In this document: piece by piece, positions 8,905-17,831 of the stretch | How the letters are laid out: every line of letters starts with the position of its first letter | Numbering within the stretch: position 1 is the stretch's first letter | Assembly: GCF_032595355.1 (NCBI RefSeq) | Contig: NZ_JASMWN010000001.1 | Coordinates: 496,001-560,000 of the forward strand | DNA from: Sedimentitalea todarodis | Lineage (GTDB): Bacteria; Pseudomonadota; Alphaproteobacteria; Rhodobacterales; Rhodobacteraceae | DNA: 64,000 bases | Direction of reading: 5' to 3' | Made by a program: the position numbers and the translations under genes | Notes under the pieces: model-generated | Databases searched by the model: none | The model's input: the letters and a program-made list of their open reading frames with translations, nothing else | Told to the model about the DNA's origin: nothing

Positions 8905-9474
8905 ATGAGCGTTATCCATCCCAAATTCAAAACTACCGTCGCGGCAATTCTGGCCATAGTAATGTATTCCATACCTTTGTCCGCGCAATCCGCCGATTCT
9001 GAGGATGAGCAAGCCCTGCTGGGTGCGCTTGCCGAGGCGGACGCGGAAGAGGCACGGGGTCTGGACCGTCAATTGCAGCGACTCTGGTCAAGGAGCGGCT
9101 CGGCGTCGATGGACCTGCTGCTTCAGCGCGGTCGCGATTCGCTAGAGGAAGACGACACCGCTGCGGCGATCGAGCACCTGACGGCGCTGACCGACCATGC
9201 GCCGGACTTTGCAGAAGGCTGGAGCACGCGCGCGCTTGCCTATTTTCATGCGGAACTCTACGGTCCGGCGCTCTCGGATCTGGAGCGTGCCTTGGCGCTG
9301 AATCCCAATAATTACAATGCGATATTGGGTCTCGGGGCGCTGCTGGAGGAATTTGGCGACAAAACCCGCGCCTATCAGGCCTATACGCGCGCTCAGGCTA
9401 TACATCCCCATCACGAGGAAGTAACCAAAGCCTTGGACCGTCTGCGCCCGGGAATCGAGGGCGAGGCACTTTAG
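8905..9474 (+). CDS. exported TPR-repeat protein
   Basis: A 189-residue protein with a signal-peptide-like start (hydrophobic run TTVAAILAIVMYSIPLS ending in AQSA) and at least two tetratricopeptide repeats at about residues 75-165. The repeats include AEGWSTRALAYFHAELYGPA and ALDLNP-type spacing (ERALALNPNNYNAI). TPR proteins of this size are usually periplasmic adaptors. Two earlier in-frame ATGs exist at 8851 and 8878; 8905 was chosen because the signal peptide then starts normally, but no start has a good ribosome binding site. The partner is unknown. Confidence 0.75.
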   Translation: MSVIHPKFKTTVAAILAIVMYSIPLSAQSADSEDEQALLGALAEADAEEARGLDRQLQRLWSRSGSASMDLLLQRGRDSLEEDDTAAAIEHLTALTDHAPDFAEGWSTRALAYFHAELYGPALSDLERALALNPNNYNAILGLGALLEEFGDKTRAYQAYTRAQAIHPHHEEVTKALDRLRPGIEGEAL

Positions 9475-9498
9475 GCCCTGACGGGCGGGGGGCGACAG

Positions 9499-12402
9499 GT
9501 GACCGGGTCATCGCGGATCGTGGCTGTTCTGGGCCCGACCAATACTGGCAAGACGCACTACGCAATCGAGCGGATGCTCGGGCATCGCACGGGGGTCATG
9601 GGGCTGCCGCTGCGTCTTTTGGCGCGCGAGGTCTATGACCGGGTCGTGGCGGTGCGTGGTCCATCGGTTGTGGCGCTGGTCACCGGCGAAGAGCGCATTG
9701 TGCCGCCGCGTACCCAATACTGGATCTGCACGGTCGAAGCGATGCCCGAGGGCATGGGCTGCGACTTTCTGGCGGTGGACGAAATCCAACTCTGCGCCGA
9801 TCCGGAACGGGGGCATGTGTTTACCGACAGGCTGATGCGCGCGCGCGGGCAGCTTGAAACGCTGTTTCTGGGCAGCGATACAATGCGCGGTCCGATCCGC
9901 GCCTTGGTTCCGGAGGCACAGTTTCAAGGCCGCGAACGCATGTCGCAGTTGGCCTATTCCGGGGCCAAGAAGATCAGTCGGATGCCTGAGCGCAGCGCCG
10001 TAGTCGGGTTTTCGGTCGAGGGTGTCTATGCCATCGCGGAGTTGATCCGCCGCCAAAAGGGCGGCGCGGCAGTTGTGATGGGGGCGCTCTCGCCGCGCAC
10101 GCGCAATGCACAGGTTGAATTGTATCAGAACGGTGACGTGGATTTTCTGGTGGCCACCGACGCCATCGGGATGGGGTTGAACCTCGATATCGATCACGTC
10201 GCGTTTTCGGCACTGACCAAGTTTGACGGTCGTCGCATGCGCCCGCTCGCGCCGAATGAACTGGCGCAGATTGCCGGTCGCGCAGGGCGGGGCATGTCGC
10301 ATGGCACCTTTGGTGTTACCGGAGAGGCGCGCCCGCTGGATGAGCCGGTGGCACAGGCCATCATGGAGCATCGGTTCACGCCACTGAAAAAGCTGAACTG
10401 GCGGAGTGCTGCACTGGAATTTGGCACGATTGAGCATTTGATCCGCTCCCTGGAGAGGCCCCCGACAGGCGAAAACCTGACCCGTGCACGCGAGGCCGAT
10501 GATCTGGGGGCGTTGAAATCTCTGGCTCAGGTTGACGAGGTTTTTGCCCGCGCGTCCGACCCCGCCTCGGTCCGGTTGCTTTGGGACGTCTGCCGGATTC
10601 CGGATTTCCGGGGAATCAGCCACGCGGAACATTCCGCGCTGCTGGAAGTGATCTTTGGCTATCTCCACGAAAGCGGGATTGTGCCCGACGATTGGCTCGC
10701 CCGGCAGATCAAACGGATCGATCGAACGGACGGCGATATCGACACGCTGAGCAAACGGTTGGCATTTATCCGCACATGGACGTATGTGGCGCAACGCAAG
10801 GGTTGGACTCGGGACGAAAGCCATTGGCGCGGGCTGACACGCGCTGTAGAAGACAGGGTGTCTGACGCGCTGCACGAGCGTTTGACCCAGAGATTTGTGG
10901 ACCGGCGCACATCCGTGCTCTTGCGCCGGCTCAAGCAAAAGGAGGCCCTTTTGGCCGAAGTGAACGATAAGGGTGAAGTGACCGTCGAAGGCGAATTTGT
11001 CGGACGGTTGGAAGGCTTTCGATTCTCTGCGGATAAATCCGCGGCAGCAGGAGCCGAGGAAAAGGCCGTCAAGGCCGCGTCTTTACAGGCGCTGGCACCG
11101 CAATTCCATCTGCGGGCGGACCGGTTCTACAATGCCCCCGATACCGAGATCGACTTTACCGAACAGGGCGGTCTGATGTGGGGCGAACACGCCGTTGGCA
11201 AGCTGGTTGCGGGCCCTGAACCGCTGAAACCGCAGGTCGAAGTGTTCGTGGATGACACTGCGGGCGCAGAGGTGGCGCTGAAGGTCGAGCGCCGGCTGCA
11301 GCATTTCATAGACCGCAAGGTTGCTTTGCTGTTCGAACCGCTTTTGACGTTACAGCGTGACGAAGACCTGTCGGGACTGGCCCGCGGGTTTGGCTTTCGC
11401 ATGATTGAGGCCTTCGGAATCCTGCCACGCGCCGATGTCGTGCAAGAGGTGAAAGATCTGGATCAGGACGCGCGCGGCGCCCTGCGCAAGCATGGGATCC
11501 GCTTCGGTCAGTTCACGATCTTCATGCCTCTGCTGCTGAAACCTGCGCCAACGCGGTTGCGTCTGGTGCTGTGGTCGCTGGCAAAGGGCTTGCAGGAGTT
11601 CCCCGAATCCCCCCCGCCGGGTCTGGTGACGGTTCCAACGGTCAAGGACGCGCCTGACGGCTATCACACGATGTGCGGCTATCGGGCAGCCGGTGAGCGG
11701 GCGGTGCGAATCGATATGCTGGAGCGGCTCGCCGACATGCTGCGCGCCGAAGACAGCCGGAGCGGGTTTGAGGCCAAGCCCGACATGCTGTCGATCACCG
11801 GTACCACACTGGAACAATTCGCCGATCTGATGCAGGGGCTGGGATACAAGGGAGAGCGCGGTGAACGCGTCAAGGTGAAGCCGACGCCAGCGCCTGAGGC
11901 ACCCGTTTCAGAGACATCTCCGGAATCCAGGGCATCGGCAGATCCGGAAACCGCCGCATCCGCCGCGCCCGATACTGCAGAAGCGCAACCCGTGGCTGAA
12001 ACAGCGGCACCCGCCTCCGAACCGGCACTGACCGAAGAGCCGGCATCTGCTCCCGCGCCGGAACCGACGGAAGAGCTAACAGCGTCCGAGTCGACTTCCG
12101 ATGCAGGAGCGGCGGCAGAAGAACCGAGCCCGGAAGAGCCGGAGATGGAGGTGTTTTATACCTTCACCTGGGCCAGACCGAGTCGGGATCATCAGGGTCC
12201 CCGCGGCAAGGGTGGCCAGAAGGAACGGCAAGGCGCAAAACCCCAGGGCAAGGGTCGACCACGCGGCAAGGGCCCGGGCAAGGGCAGCCGTCAGGACAAG
12301 GGCGCCAAGTCGTTCGCAGCACGTCCGCCGCGCCCGGAAAAGAAGATCGATCCGGACAATCCGTTTGCGGCGGCCCTCATGGGGCTGAAGGACAAAACCT
12401 AG
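9499..12402 (+). CDS. SUV3-like DExH RNA helicase with disordered C-terminal tail
   Basis: A 967-residue helicase of the SUPV3L1 (mitochondrial SUV3) type found in alphaproteobacteria, probably acting in RNA unwinding and decay. Motif I is GPTNTGKTH (about 12-20), motif II VDEIQ (about 94), motif V TDAIGMGLNL and motif VI QIAGRAGRG (about 255). The SUV3 C-terminal region follows. From about residue 790 the chain becomes Ala/Pro/Glu-rich, then a Lys/Gly/Arg-rich stretch that could bind RNA. GTG at 9499 is the first start after the TPR gene. The S4-domain gene starts 4 bases past its stop, so they form an operon. Confidence 0.9.
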   Translation: MTGSSRIVAVLGPTNTGKTHYAIERMLGHRTGVMGLPLRLLAREVYDRVVAVRGPSVVALVTGEERIVPPRTQYWICTVEAMPEGMGCDFLAVDEIQLCADPERGHVFTDRLMRARGQLETLFLGSDTMRGPIRALVPEAQFQGRERMSQLAYSGAKKISRMPERSAVVGFSVEGVYAIAELIRRQKGGAAVVMGALSPRTRNAQVELYQNGDVDFLVATDAIGMGLNLDIDHVAFSALTKFDGRRMRPLAPNELAQIAGRAGRGMSHGTFGVTGEARPLDEPVAQAIMEHRFTPLKKLNWRSAALEFGTIEHLIRSLERPPTGENLTRAREADDLGALKSLAQVDEVFARASDPASVRLLWDVCRIPDFRGISHAEHSALLEVIFGYLHESGIVPDDWLARQIKRIDRTDGDIDTLSKRLAFIRTWTYVAQRKGWTRDESHWRGLTRAVEDRVSDALHERLTQRFVDRRTSVLLRRLKQKEALLAEVNDKGEVTVEGEFVGRLEGFRFSADKSAAAGAEEKAVKAASLQALAPQFHLRADRFYNAPDTEIDFTEQGGLMWGEHAVGKLVAGPEPLKPQVEVFVDDTAGAEVALKVERRLQHFIDRKVALLFEPLLTLQRDEDLSGLARGFGFRMIEAFGILPRADVVQEVKDLDQDARGALRKHGIRFGQFTIFMPLLLKPAPTRLRLVLWSLAKGLQEFPESPPPGLVTVPTVKDAPDGYHTMCGYRAAGERAVRIDMLERLADMLRAEDSRSGFEAKPDMLSITGTTLEQFADLMQGLGYKGERGERVKVKPTPAPEAPVSETSPESRASADPETAASAAPDTAEAQPVAETAAPASEPALTEEPASAPAPEPTEELTASESTSDAGAAAEEPSPEEPEMEVFYTFTWARPSRDHQGPRGKGGQKERQGAKPQGKGRPRGKGPGKGSRQDKGAKSFAARPPRPEKKIDPDNPFAAALMGLKDKT

Positions 12403-12406
12403 GCCG

Positions 12407-12784
12407 GTGAGCGACACGCAGCCAGACAAGCAGAGACTGGACAAGTGGTTGTGGCATGCGCGGTTCTTCAAGACCCGCACGCTCTCTGCCAAACAGGTCA
12501 GCGGCGGCCATGTGCGGGTCAACGGAGAGCGGACGGTCAAGCCGGCGTATGGCATCGCGCCCGGCGATATCCTTGCCTTTGCGCAGGCACGGCGCGCGCG
12601 GGTCATCAAGATCGTGGAACTTGGTGTCCGGCGAGGCCCCGCTGACGAGGCGCAGGCCCTTTACGACGACCTTGCTCCGCCGGAGCCCCGTGAGCCCCTG
12701 CCCGAAAGGGTCGGGGAACGTCCGACCAAGAAAGATCGCAGGGCATTGGATGCGCTGCGCGGCGGTCAGGACGGCGATTTCTGA
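12407..12784 (+). CDS. S4-domain RNA-binding protein (Hsp15/HslR-like)
   Basis: A 125-residue protein with an N-terminal S4 domain (RLDKWLWHARFFKTR, then GGHVRVNGERTVKPAYGIAPGD). The tail is charged, ending in KKDRRALDALRGG. Hsp15 binds 50S subunits carrying stalled nascent chains in Escherichia coli; the same role here is inferred. The GTG start lies 4 bases after the helicase stop. Pairing with an RNA helicase supports an RNA or ribosome-rescue role for both. Confidence 0.85.
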   Translation: MSDTQPDKQRLDKWLWHARFFKTRTLSAKQVSGGHVRVNGERTVKPAYGIAPGDILAFAQARRARVIKIVELGVRRGPADEAQALYDDLAPPEPREPLPERVGERPTKKDRRALDALRGGQDGDF

Positions 12785-12970
12785 TCCGAATTTACCCAGG
12801 ATCGCGGAACCTGTGCCCATCAAGGGCCGTTCCGTGGAACACGGGTCGTCCAATTCGCCCGAAACACCGGATTTCAGCCCCGGGGGCGTGCCCTTTGGCG
12901 GATTGCCGACTTGAAGTACCGGCGGTGCTGAATTAGCTAGTCCGCCAAGACGTGAACCGGAAAGCCCATC

Positions 12971-13309
12971 ATGACCTATATCGTCAACGACTCCTGCATT
13001 GCCTGCAAATACACCGATTGTGTTGAGGTTTGTCCCGTGGATTGTTTCTATGAGGGCGAAAACATGCTGGTCATCCATCCGGATGAATGCATTGATTGTG
13101 GCGTTTGCGAACCGGAATGCCCCGCTGACGCGATCCGCCCCGACACCGAGCCCGACATGGACAAATGGGTTGAATTCAACCGCAAGTATTCGGAAATGTG
13201 GCCGGTGATCATCACCAAGAAAGACCCGTTGCCAGAGGCCGAAGAGCGCGATGGCGAGTCCGGCAAGCTGGAAAAGTACTTTTCCGAGGCCCCCGGCGAG
13301 GGTGGCTGA
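12971..13309 (+). CDS. fdxA: 7Fe-8S ferredoxin FdxA
   Basis: A 112-residue soluble electron carrier. The first cysteine group, CIACKYTDCVEVCP (from about residue 9), has the spacing for a 3Fe-4S site, and the second, CIDCGVCEPECP (from about 39), fits a 4Fe-4S site. The C-terminal extension EFNRKYSEMWPVI is typical of the FdxA type. The electron partner is unknown. It lies between the helicase operon and carD with separate upstream spacing. Confidence 0.93.
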   Translation: MTYIVNDSCIACKYTDCVEVCPVDCFYEGENMLVIHPDECIDCGVCEPECPADAIRPDTEPDMDKWVEFNRKYSEMWPVIITKKDPLPEAEERDGESGKLEKYFSEAPGEGG

Positions 13310-13402
13310 ACGATTCGGCGAATGGCAACGCGCATATGCGTCAGTTCTTGCCGATAAAGTCCTGAAAAGAGACGCATTGCCGAGAGCTGACGCTACGTCC
13401 GC

Positions 13403-13431
13403 TTCCGATTGGGCTGATTCTGTGGTATGCT
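13403..13431 (+). promoter_or_regulatory. possible sigma-70-type promoter for carD
   Basis: TTCCGA at 13403-13408, a 17-base spacer and TATGCT at 13426-13431 sit about 155 bases before the carD ATG. This is a loose match found by eye. Confidence 0.3.
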
Positions 13432-13587
13432 CTGTCTACAAATGATATCAATGTCTGGAAAAACGCCCTCCTACGCACTCAACCGGAGTGGCTCAGTCAA
13501 CTAAAAGAACGCCGTCAGACGGGGCATGAATGTGCGCCGCTGCGGGTATTTTGTCGTCTGAACCAGCTGTAAGCAAGGACCAACTGA

Positions 13588-14100
13588 ATGAGCAAATCGA
13601 AAAAGCTTGATTTCCGCCCCAACGAATACGTCGTCTATCCTGCGCATGGCGTCGGCCAGATCGTTTCGGTCGAGGAGCAGGAAGTTGCCGGCATCTCGCT
13701 GGAGCTGTTCGTGATTTCCTTTGAAAAGGACAAGATGACCCTGCGTGTGCCAACCCACAAGGCCACAGAAATCGGCATGCGTTCGCTGAGTTCGCCCGAT
13801 GTGATCACCAAGGCGATGACCACGCTCAAGGGCAAGGCCAAGGTCAAGCGGGCCATGTGGTCGCGCCGCGCGCAGGAATACGAGCAGAAAATCAACTCGG
13901 GTGACCTGATCGCAATCGCAGAAGTCGTCCGCGATCTGCACCGCACCGATGATCAGCGCGAACAGAGCTATTCCGAGCGTCAGCTCTATGAAGCAGCACT
14001 GGAACGGCTGACCCGCGAAGTGGCTGCTGTTGGCGGCGGTGACGAAGGCGTCGCGGCCAAGCAAGTCGGGGATGTGCTGATGTCCCGCGTCGCTGCCTGA
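13588..14100 (+). CDS. carD: CarD-family transcription regulator
   Basis: A 170-residue RNA-polymerase-binding factor expected to stabilise open promoter complexes, notably at rRNA promoters. The N-terminal Tudor-like domain (about 10-70: NEYVVYPAHGVGQIVSVEEQ) contacts the beta subunit. The helical C-terminal half (LYEAALERLTREVAAV) is the DNA-contacting domain of the family. The ATG at 13588 begins 11 bases after 'aagcaagg'. A clear terminator follows. Confidence 0.93.
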   Translation: MSKSKKLDFRPNEYVVYPAHGVGQIVSVEEQEVAGISLELFVISFEKDKMTLRVPTHKATEIGMRSLSSPDVITKAMTTLKGKAKVKRAMWSRRAQEYEQKINSGDLIAIAEVVRDLHRTDDQREQSYSERQLYEAALERLTREVAAVGGGDEGVAAKQVGDVLMSRVAA

Positions 14101-14124
14101 TCACAGATCCACCACACGAACCGG

Positions 14125-14151
14125 AACCGCGCCTGATGGGCGCGGTTTTTC
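14125..14151 (+). terminator. rho-independent terminator of carD
   Basis: A 9-bp perfect stem, aaccgcgcc (14125-14133) with ggcgcggtt (14139-14147), has a 5-base loop followed by further T residues. Confidence 0.85.
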
Positions 14152-14226
14152 GTTGGCGGGATGATCGACAATGGCGAAGTCCTGACTTACCAAACCCGAA
14201 CAGGGTAGAGGGCAAGGATCGCGAAG

Positions 14227-15858
14227 ATGGCCGAAAAGGGCATGACCGGCTGGTTTGATCGTGTGTTCATCGATCTCGGTCGGCAGATGCGGTGGTCGTT
14301 TCTTCCGCCCCTGATGATCTATTTTTCCTATGGCGTTTCAGGCCTGACGGCGATTGTCGGCACGTTTTTCGTTAAGGACTACCTCGGGCTCTCTGCTGCA
14401 TTTCTGTCGGGGATCGCATTTTGGGCTGGGATTCCCTGGGCGCTCAAGATGCCTTTGGGCCATCTGGTGGACCTGATCTGGCGGTTCAAGGGGTGGCTGG
14501 TCTACCTCGGTGCCACGCTTATCGCCACCAGCCTAGCGATCATGTATTTTCTGATCACAGATCCGGAGGGGATGGCGCATCTGCTTCCGGTCAGCGCGTG
14601 GTACGTGATCAGCGTGCTTCTTGCGCCCTGCGGATACGTCATCCAGGACTCGGTGGCCGATGCCATGTCTGTCGAAGCGGTGCCACGGCTCGACGAGGAC
14701 GGAGAGCCGATCCCTGTGGAGCAGTCGCGTGCCATGCACACCACGATGCAAACGCTGGGCCGGTTTGCGCTGATCAGCGGCACGGTGGCGGTGGCGCTGC
14801 TGAACATCGTGATGTTTTCGGGTGCCGAAAACCTGCCGCAGGCGGATAAGGCCGAAATCTATGCGCAGATTTACCTGATCGCGATGATCATTCCGGTGCT
14901 CTCTGTCTCTGGCGTGGCGTTGGCGGCTTTCCAACGGTGGCAGGAACGCCGCCGACTCGAATATCTGGGCAAGACCGTGTCCGAGATCGATGCAGCGATC
15001 GGTCGAGAGGAAGACGAGGTGGCGCCGAACCACTGGTACTTTACCGGCGGATTGATCTTTGTGGTGCTGACGCTGGCGATTGGCTTGTCTGACATTCCTT
15101 ATGCGCAAGAGATGGTGTTCGTCGGCTCGATGACCATCGTGATGTTCCTGATGCGCCAGTTGATCAAGGCACTGGATCCCGCCAAGGCCAGAATGCTGGT
15201 TGGCACCGCGATCATCATTTTCGTGTTCCGTGCCGTTCCGCTTCCGGGCCCGGGACAGACCTGGTTTGAAATAGATGTGTTGGGCTTTGACGAGCAATTC
15301 CTTTCGGTGCTCTATCTGATCACGTCGGTGCTGACACTGGTCGGCATCATCCTGTTGCGCCCGATGATGGCGAACCGCCCGATTACCAGCATCGTCATCC
15401 TGCTGACCCTTGTGGCGGCGGTGCTGTCGCTGCCCAATATCGGTTTGTATTACGGCCTGCAAAACTGGACGGCGGCGCATACCGGCGGGATCGTGGATGC
15501 AAGGTTCATCGCGATCCTCGATACAGCGGTGGAATCGCCGCTGGGGCAGGTGGCGATGATCCCGATGCTGGCCTGGATTGCGCGCAATGCGCCATCGAAC
15601 CTCAAGGCAACGTTCTTTGCGGTCATGGCCTCCTTCACCAATCTGGCGCTGTCGGCGAGCGCGCTGGCGACCAAGTATCTGAACCAGATTTTCCTGATCA
15701 CCCGCGAGGTGCGCGACCGCGGAACTGACTTGGTCGAGGTCCCGGCGGATTACGGAGAGCTGGGATGGCTGCTGATCGCGGTGGCGGTTCTGGGACTGGT
15801 CTTGCCGTTGGTCACGGTCCTGCTGATACAGATGTCGCGGTTGCGCACGTCCGACTGA
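14227..15858 (+). CDS. major-facilitator-type transporter, BT1 (folate/biopterin) family-like
   Basis: A 543-residue inner-membrane protein with about twelve hydrophobic segments. The segment WALKMPLGHLVDLIWRFKGWLVYLG resembles the BT1 folate/biopterin transporter group of the MFS. A polar loop at about residues 240-265 (RRRLEYLGKTVSEIDAAIG) separates the halves. The substrate is not known, and the BT1 assignment is by recollection of pattern only. It ends just before a large inverted repeat shared with the convergent cobS. Confidence 0.65.
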   Translation: MAEKGMTGWFDRVFIDLGRQMRWSFLPPLMIYFSYGVSGLTAIVGTFFVKDYLGLSAAFLSGIAFWAGIPWALKMPLGHLVDLIWRFKGWLVYLGATLIATSLAIMYFLITDPEGMAHLLPVSAWYVISVLLAPCGYVIQDSVADAMSVEAVPRLDEDGEPIPVEQSRAMHTTMQTLGRFALISGTVAVALLNIVMFSGAENLPQADKAEIYAQIYLIAMIIPVLSVSGVALAAFQRWQERRRLEYLGKTVSEIDAAIGREEDEVAPNHWYFTGGLIFVVLTLAIGLSDIPYAQEMVFVGSMTIVMFLMRQLIKALDPAKARMLVGTAIIIFVFRAVPLPGPGQTWFEIDVLGFDEQFLSVLYLITSVLTLVGIILLRPMMANRPITSIVILLTLVAAVLSLPNIGLYYGLQNWTAAHTGGIVDARFIAILDTAVESPLGQVAMIPMLAWIARNAPSNLKATFFAVMASFTNLALSASALATKYLNQIFLITREVRDRGTDLVEVPADYGELGWLLIAVAVLGLVLPLVTVLLIQMSRLRTSD

Positions 15859-15860
15859 TT

Positions 15861-15963
15861 AGAGCGTTTCGCGTTTGATTTGGATCACCTGATGTCACCT
15901 AACGCGTTGAAATCTATGATTTCAGGCAGCGTTAGGTGATTCAGGTTTAAGGCGGAACGCTTT
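15861..15963. repeat. large imperfect palindrome between convergent genes
   Basis: The left arm begins agcgtttcgcgtttgattt and the right arm ends aaggcggaacgctt. The centre forms a long hairpin, cacctaacgc-gttgaaatc against gatttcaggcagcgttaggtg. Almost the whole gap between the transporter and cobS is this structure, and its right end touches the cobS stop codon. It looks like a dispersed repeat of the 'agcgtttcgcg' kind and could act as a two-way terminator. Confidence 0.7.
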
Positions 15964-16729
15964 AGGATGCCGCAAAGGCGAGCAACGTCAGAAGGACCGC
16001 GATTTCCCCGAGCTGTTCAGCCGCGCCAAGGATGTCGCCGGTTTGACCGCCGATCCGCGACCGGGCCAGCAGCGCAAGGGCAAGGACAAGTGCAACGGCC
16101 AGGAGCCATGCACCGACGATGGCAGGGCCGACCGCGAACCAGCCGATGGCGAGGCCGAACATCAGCGCCATTGCCACCGGGCCGCGCGCGGGCGCTCCAA
16201 CCCTGCGCGAGAGCCCGTCGTCACGGGCATGGGGCAGCCCGGCCATGAGCGGCGGCAGCAGGCTGCGCGGCAACGCGGCGGCGGCGATCACCGGCCAGAT
16301 ACCCAAGGGGAGCAAGGCGGCGAGTGCCATCCAGCGCAGGCCAACCGACAGGATCAGGGCCAGAACACCGTAGGTGCCGATGGCACTGTCCTTCATGATT
16401 TCGAGCCGCCGTTCTCGGGTCCAGCCCCCCCACAAACCATCAACTGTATCGGCGAGCCCGTCCTCGTGCATCGCCCCGGTTACGCCGATCTGAATGGCGA
16501 GGATCAGGCCCGCGGATACCGAAGCGGGCAGGCCAAGCGCGAGAGCCGCAACTCCGATCATGCCTGCCATGCCGCCGATCGCGAGGCCGACAACGGGAAA
16601 CGCCCAAACGGCATCGGCCTGCCGGTCAAAGGCGTCATCCGGCAGGCGTGGCAGGGGCAGACGGGTGAGAAGGGCAAATGCCATTCCCACGTTCAGGGCC
16701 CACGCGCGGGGAATGTCGGATTTGCGCAT
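15962..16729 (-). CDS. cobS: adenosylcobinamide-GDP ribazoletransferase CobS
   Basis: Membrane enzyme for the last lower-ligand assembly step of cobalamin: joins adenosylcobinamide-GDP and alpha-ribazole (phosphate). The 255-residue protein is mostly hydrophobic. It has the family blocks LLTRLPLP near the N-terminus, MHEDGLADTVDGLWGG at about 88-103 and SAIGTYGVLALIL soon after. The acidic MHEDGLADTVDG segment is the expected metal/substrate site. It is divergent from cobT, whose product supplies its ribazole substrate. Confidence 0.93.
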   Translation of the reverse strand: MRKSDIPRAWALNVGMAFALLTRLPLPRLPDDAFDRQADAVWAFPVVGLAIGGMAGMIGVAALALGLPASVSAGLILAIQIGVTGAMHEDGLADTVDGLWGGWTRERRLEIMKDSAIGTYGVLALILSVGLRWMALAALLPLGIWPVIAAAALPRSLLPPLMAGLPHARDDGLSRRVGAPARGPVAMALMFGLAIGWFAVGPAIVGAWLLAVALVLALALLARSRIGGQTGDILGAAEQLGEIAVLLTLLAFAAS

Positions 16730-16808
16730 GAGTTGGCCTTTTCGAGTGTTGTCGCTTGTCGCTCAATTGTTAAACACGGGGTCGAAACCCAATGCAACGA
16801 GGCTTTGA

Positions 16809-17819
16809 ATGCGACCTGACCTGACCGACCTGAAAACTCTGCGAGAAATGCTCTCTGATGCACCGAAGGAGAACGACACAGCACGTCAGAAGGCGGCAGA
16901 GCGCAATGGGCAGTTGACCAAGCCGCCGGGCGCTCTGGGACGGCTCGAGGACCTGGCGCTTTGGTATGCGGCGTGGCGCGGCGACGCGCGCCCGGAGATT
17001 TCCGCGCCCCAGGTCATCGTGTTCGCGGGCAATCACGGGGTCACGGCACAGGGGGTTTCCGCCTTTCCCGCCGAAGTCACCGTGCAGATGGTGGCGAACT
17101 TTGAACATGGCGGCGCGGCGATCAATCAGCTGGCAAAGGCAGCCGGTGCATCGATGGATGTGCATGCCCTGGATCTGGATCGTCCGACCGCAGATTTCAC
17201 CCAGGGCCCGGCGATGACCGAAGCCGAATGCCTGGCCGCGCTCCAAACCGGATGGAACGCCGTTGATCCATCGGCCGATCTCTTGGTCGTGGGGGAAATG
17301 GGGATTGGCAACACCACTTCGGCAGCAGCGATCTGCCATGCGTTGTTTGGAGGCTCCGCATCCGATTGGACCGGTCGCGGTACCGGTGTGGACGAGGCTG
17401 GGCTGGCCAACAAGATACGGGTTGTGGCCGAAGCGGTGGCGCTGCACGAAACTGCGGACGGGCTGGACGTGCTGCGCTGTCTTGGCGGGCGCGAGGTCGC
17501 GGCGATGGCGGGTGCGCTCGCTGCGGCAAGAGCGCTGCGAATTCCGGTGATTCTCGACGGGTTCATCTGTTGCGCGGCGGCGGCCTGCCTGCACGCGATT
17601 GATGCCAGCGCACTGGATCACACGGTTGCTGGGCATATGAGTGCCGAAGGCGCGCATGGCGCGCTGTTGGACAGGTTGGGCAAAGAGCCGCTTCTGTCGC
17701 TGAACCTGCGTCTGGGCGAAGGATCGGGCGGTGCCCTGGCGATCAATATCATCAGGAGCGCGCTCGCCTGTCATAGCGGAATGGCAACATTTGCCGAGGC
17801 CGGAGTCGCCGCAGGATAG
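16809..17819 (+). CDS. cobT: nicotinate-nucleotide--dimethylbenzimidazole phosphoribosyltransferase CobT
   Basis: Cytosolic enzyme that makes alpha-ribazole phosphate from dimethylbenzimidazole and nicotinate mononucleotide (named CobU in the aerobic-pathway literature). The 336-residue chain has the conserved KPPGALGRLEDLA near residue 40, FAGNHGVTAQGVSAFP at about 75-90 and GEMGIGNTTSAAA at about 163-175. The C-terminal EGSGGALAINIIRSA block is also present. It is divergent from cobS with 79 bases between. Confidence 0.94.
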   Translation: MRPDLTDLKTLREMLSDAPKENDTARQKAAERNGQLTKPPGALGRLEDLALWYAAWRGDARPEISAPQVIVFAGNHGVTAQGVSAFPAEVTVQMVANFEHGGAAINQLAKAAGASMDVHALDLDRPTADFTQGPAMTEAECLAALQTGWNAVDPSADLLVVGEMGIGNTTSAAAICHALFGGSASDWTGRGTGVDEAGLANKIRVVAEAVALHETADGLDVLRCLGGREVAAMAGALAAARALRIPVILDGFICCAAAACLHAIDASALDHTVAGHMSAEGAHGALLDRLGKEPLLSLNLRLGEGSGGALAINIIRSALACHSGMATFAEAGVAAG

Positions 17820-17831
17820 CGCGCTTTCGGT

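Noticed and set aside
9508..10938. 476-residue minus-strand frame opposite the SUV3-like helicase
   Set aside because: The plus-strand frame has all helicase motifs; the opposite frame has none and no start signal.
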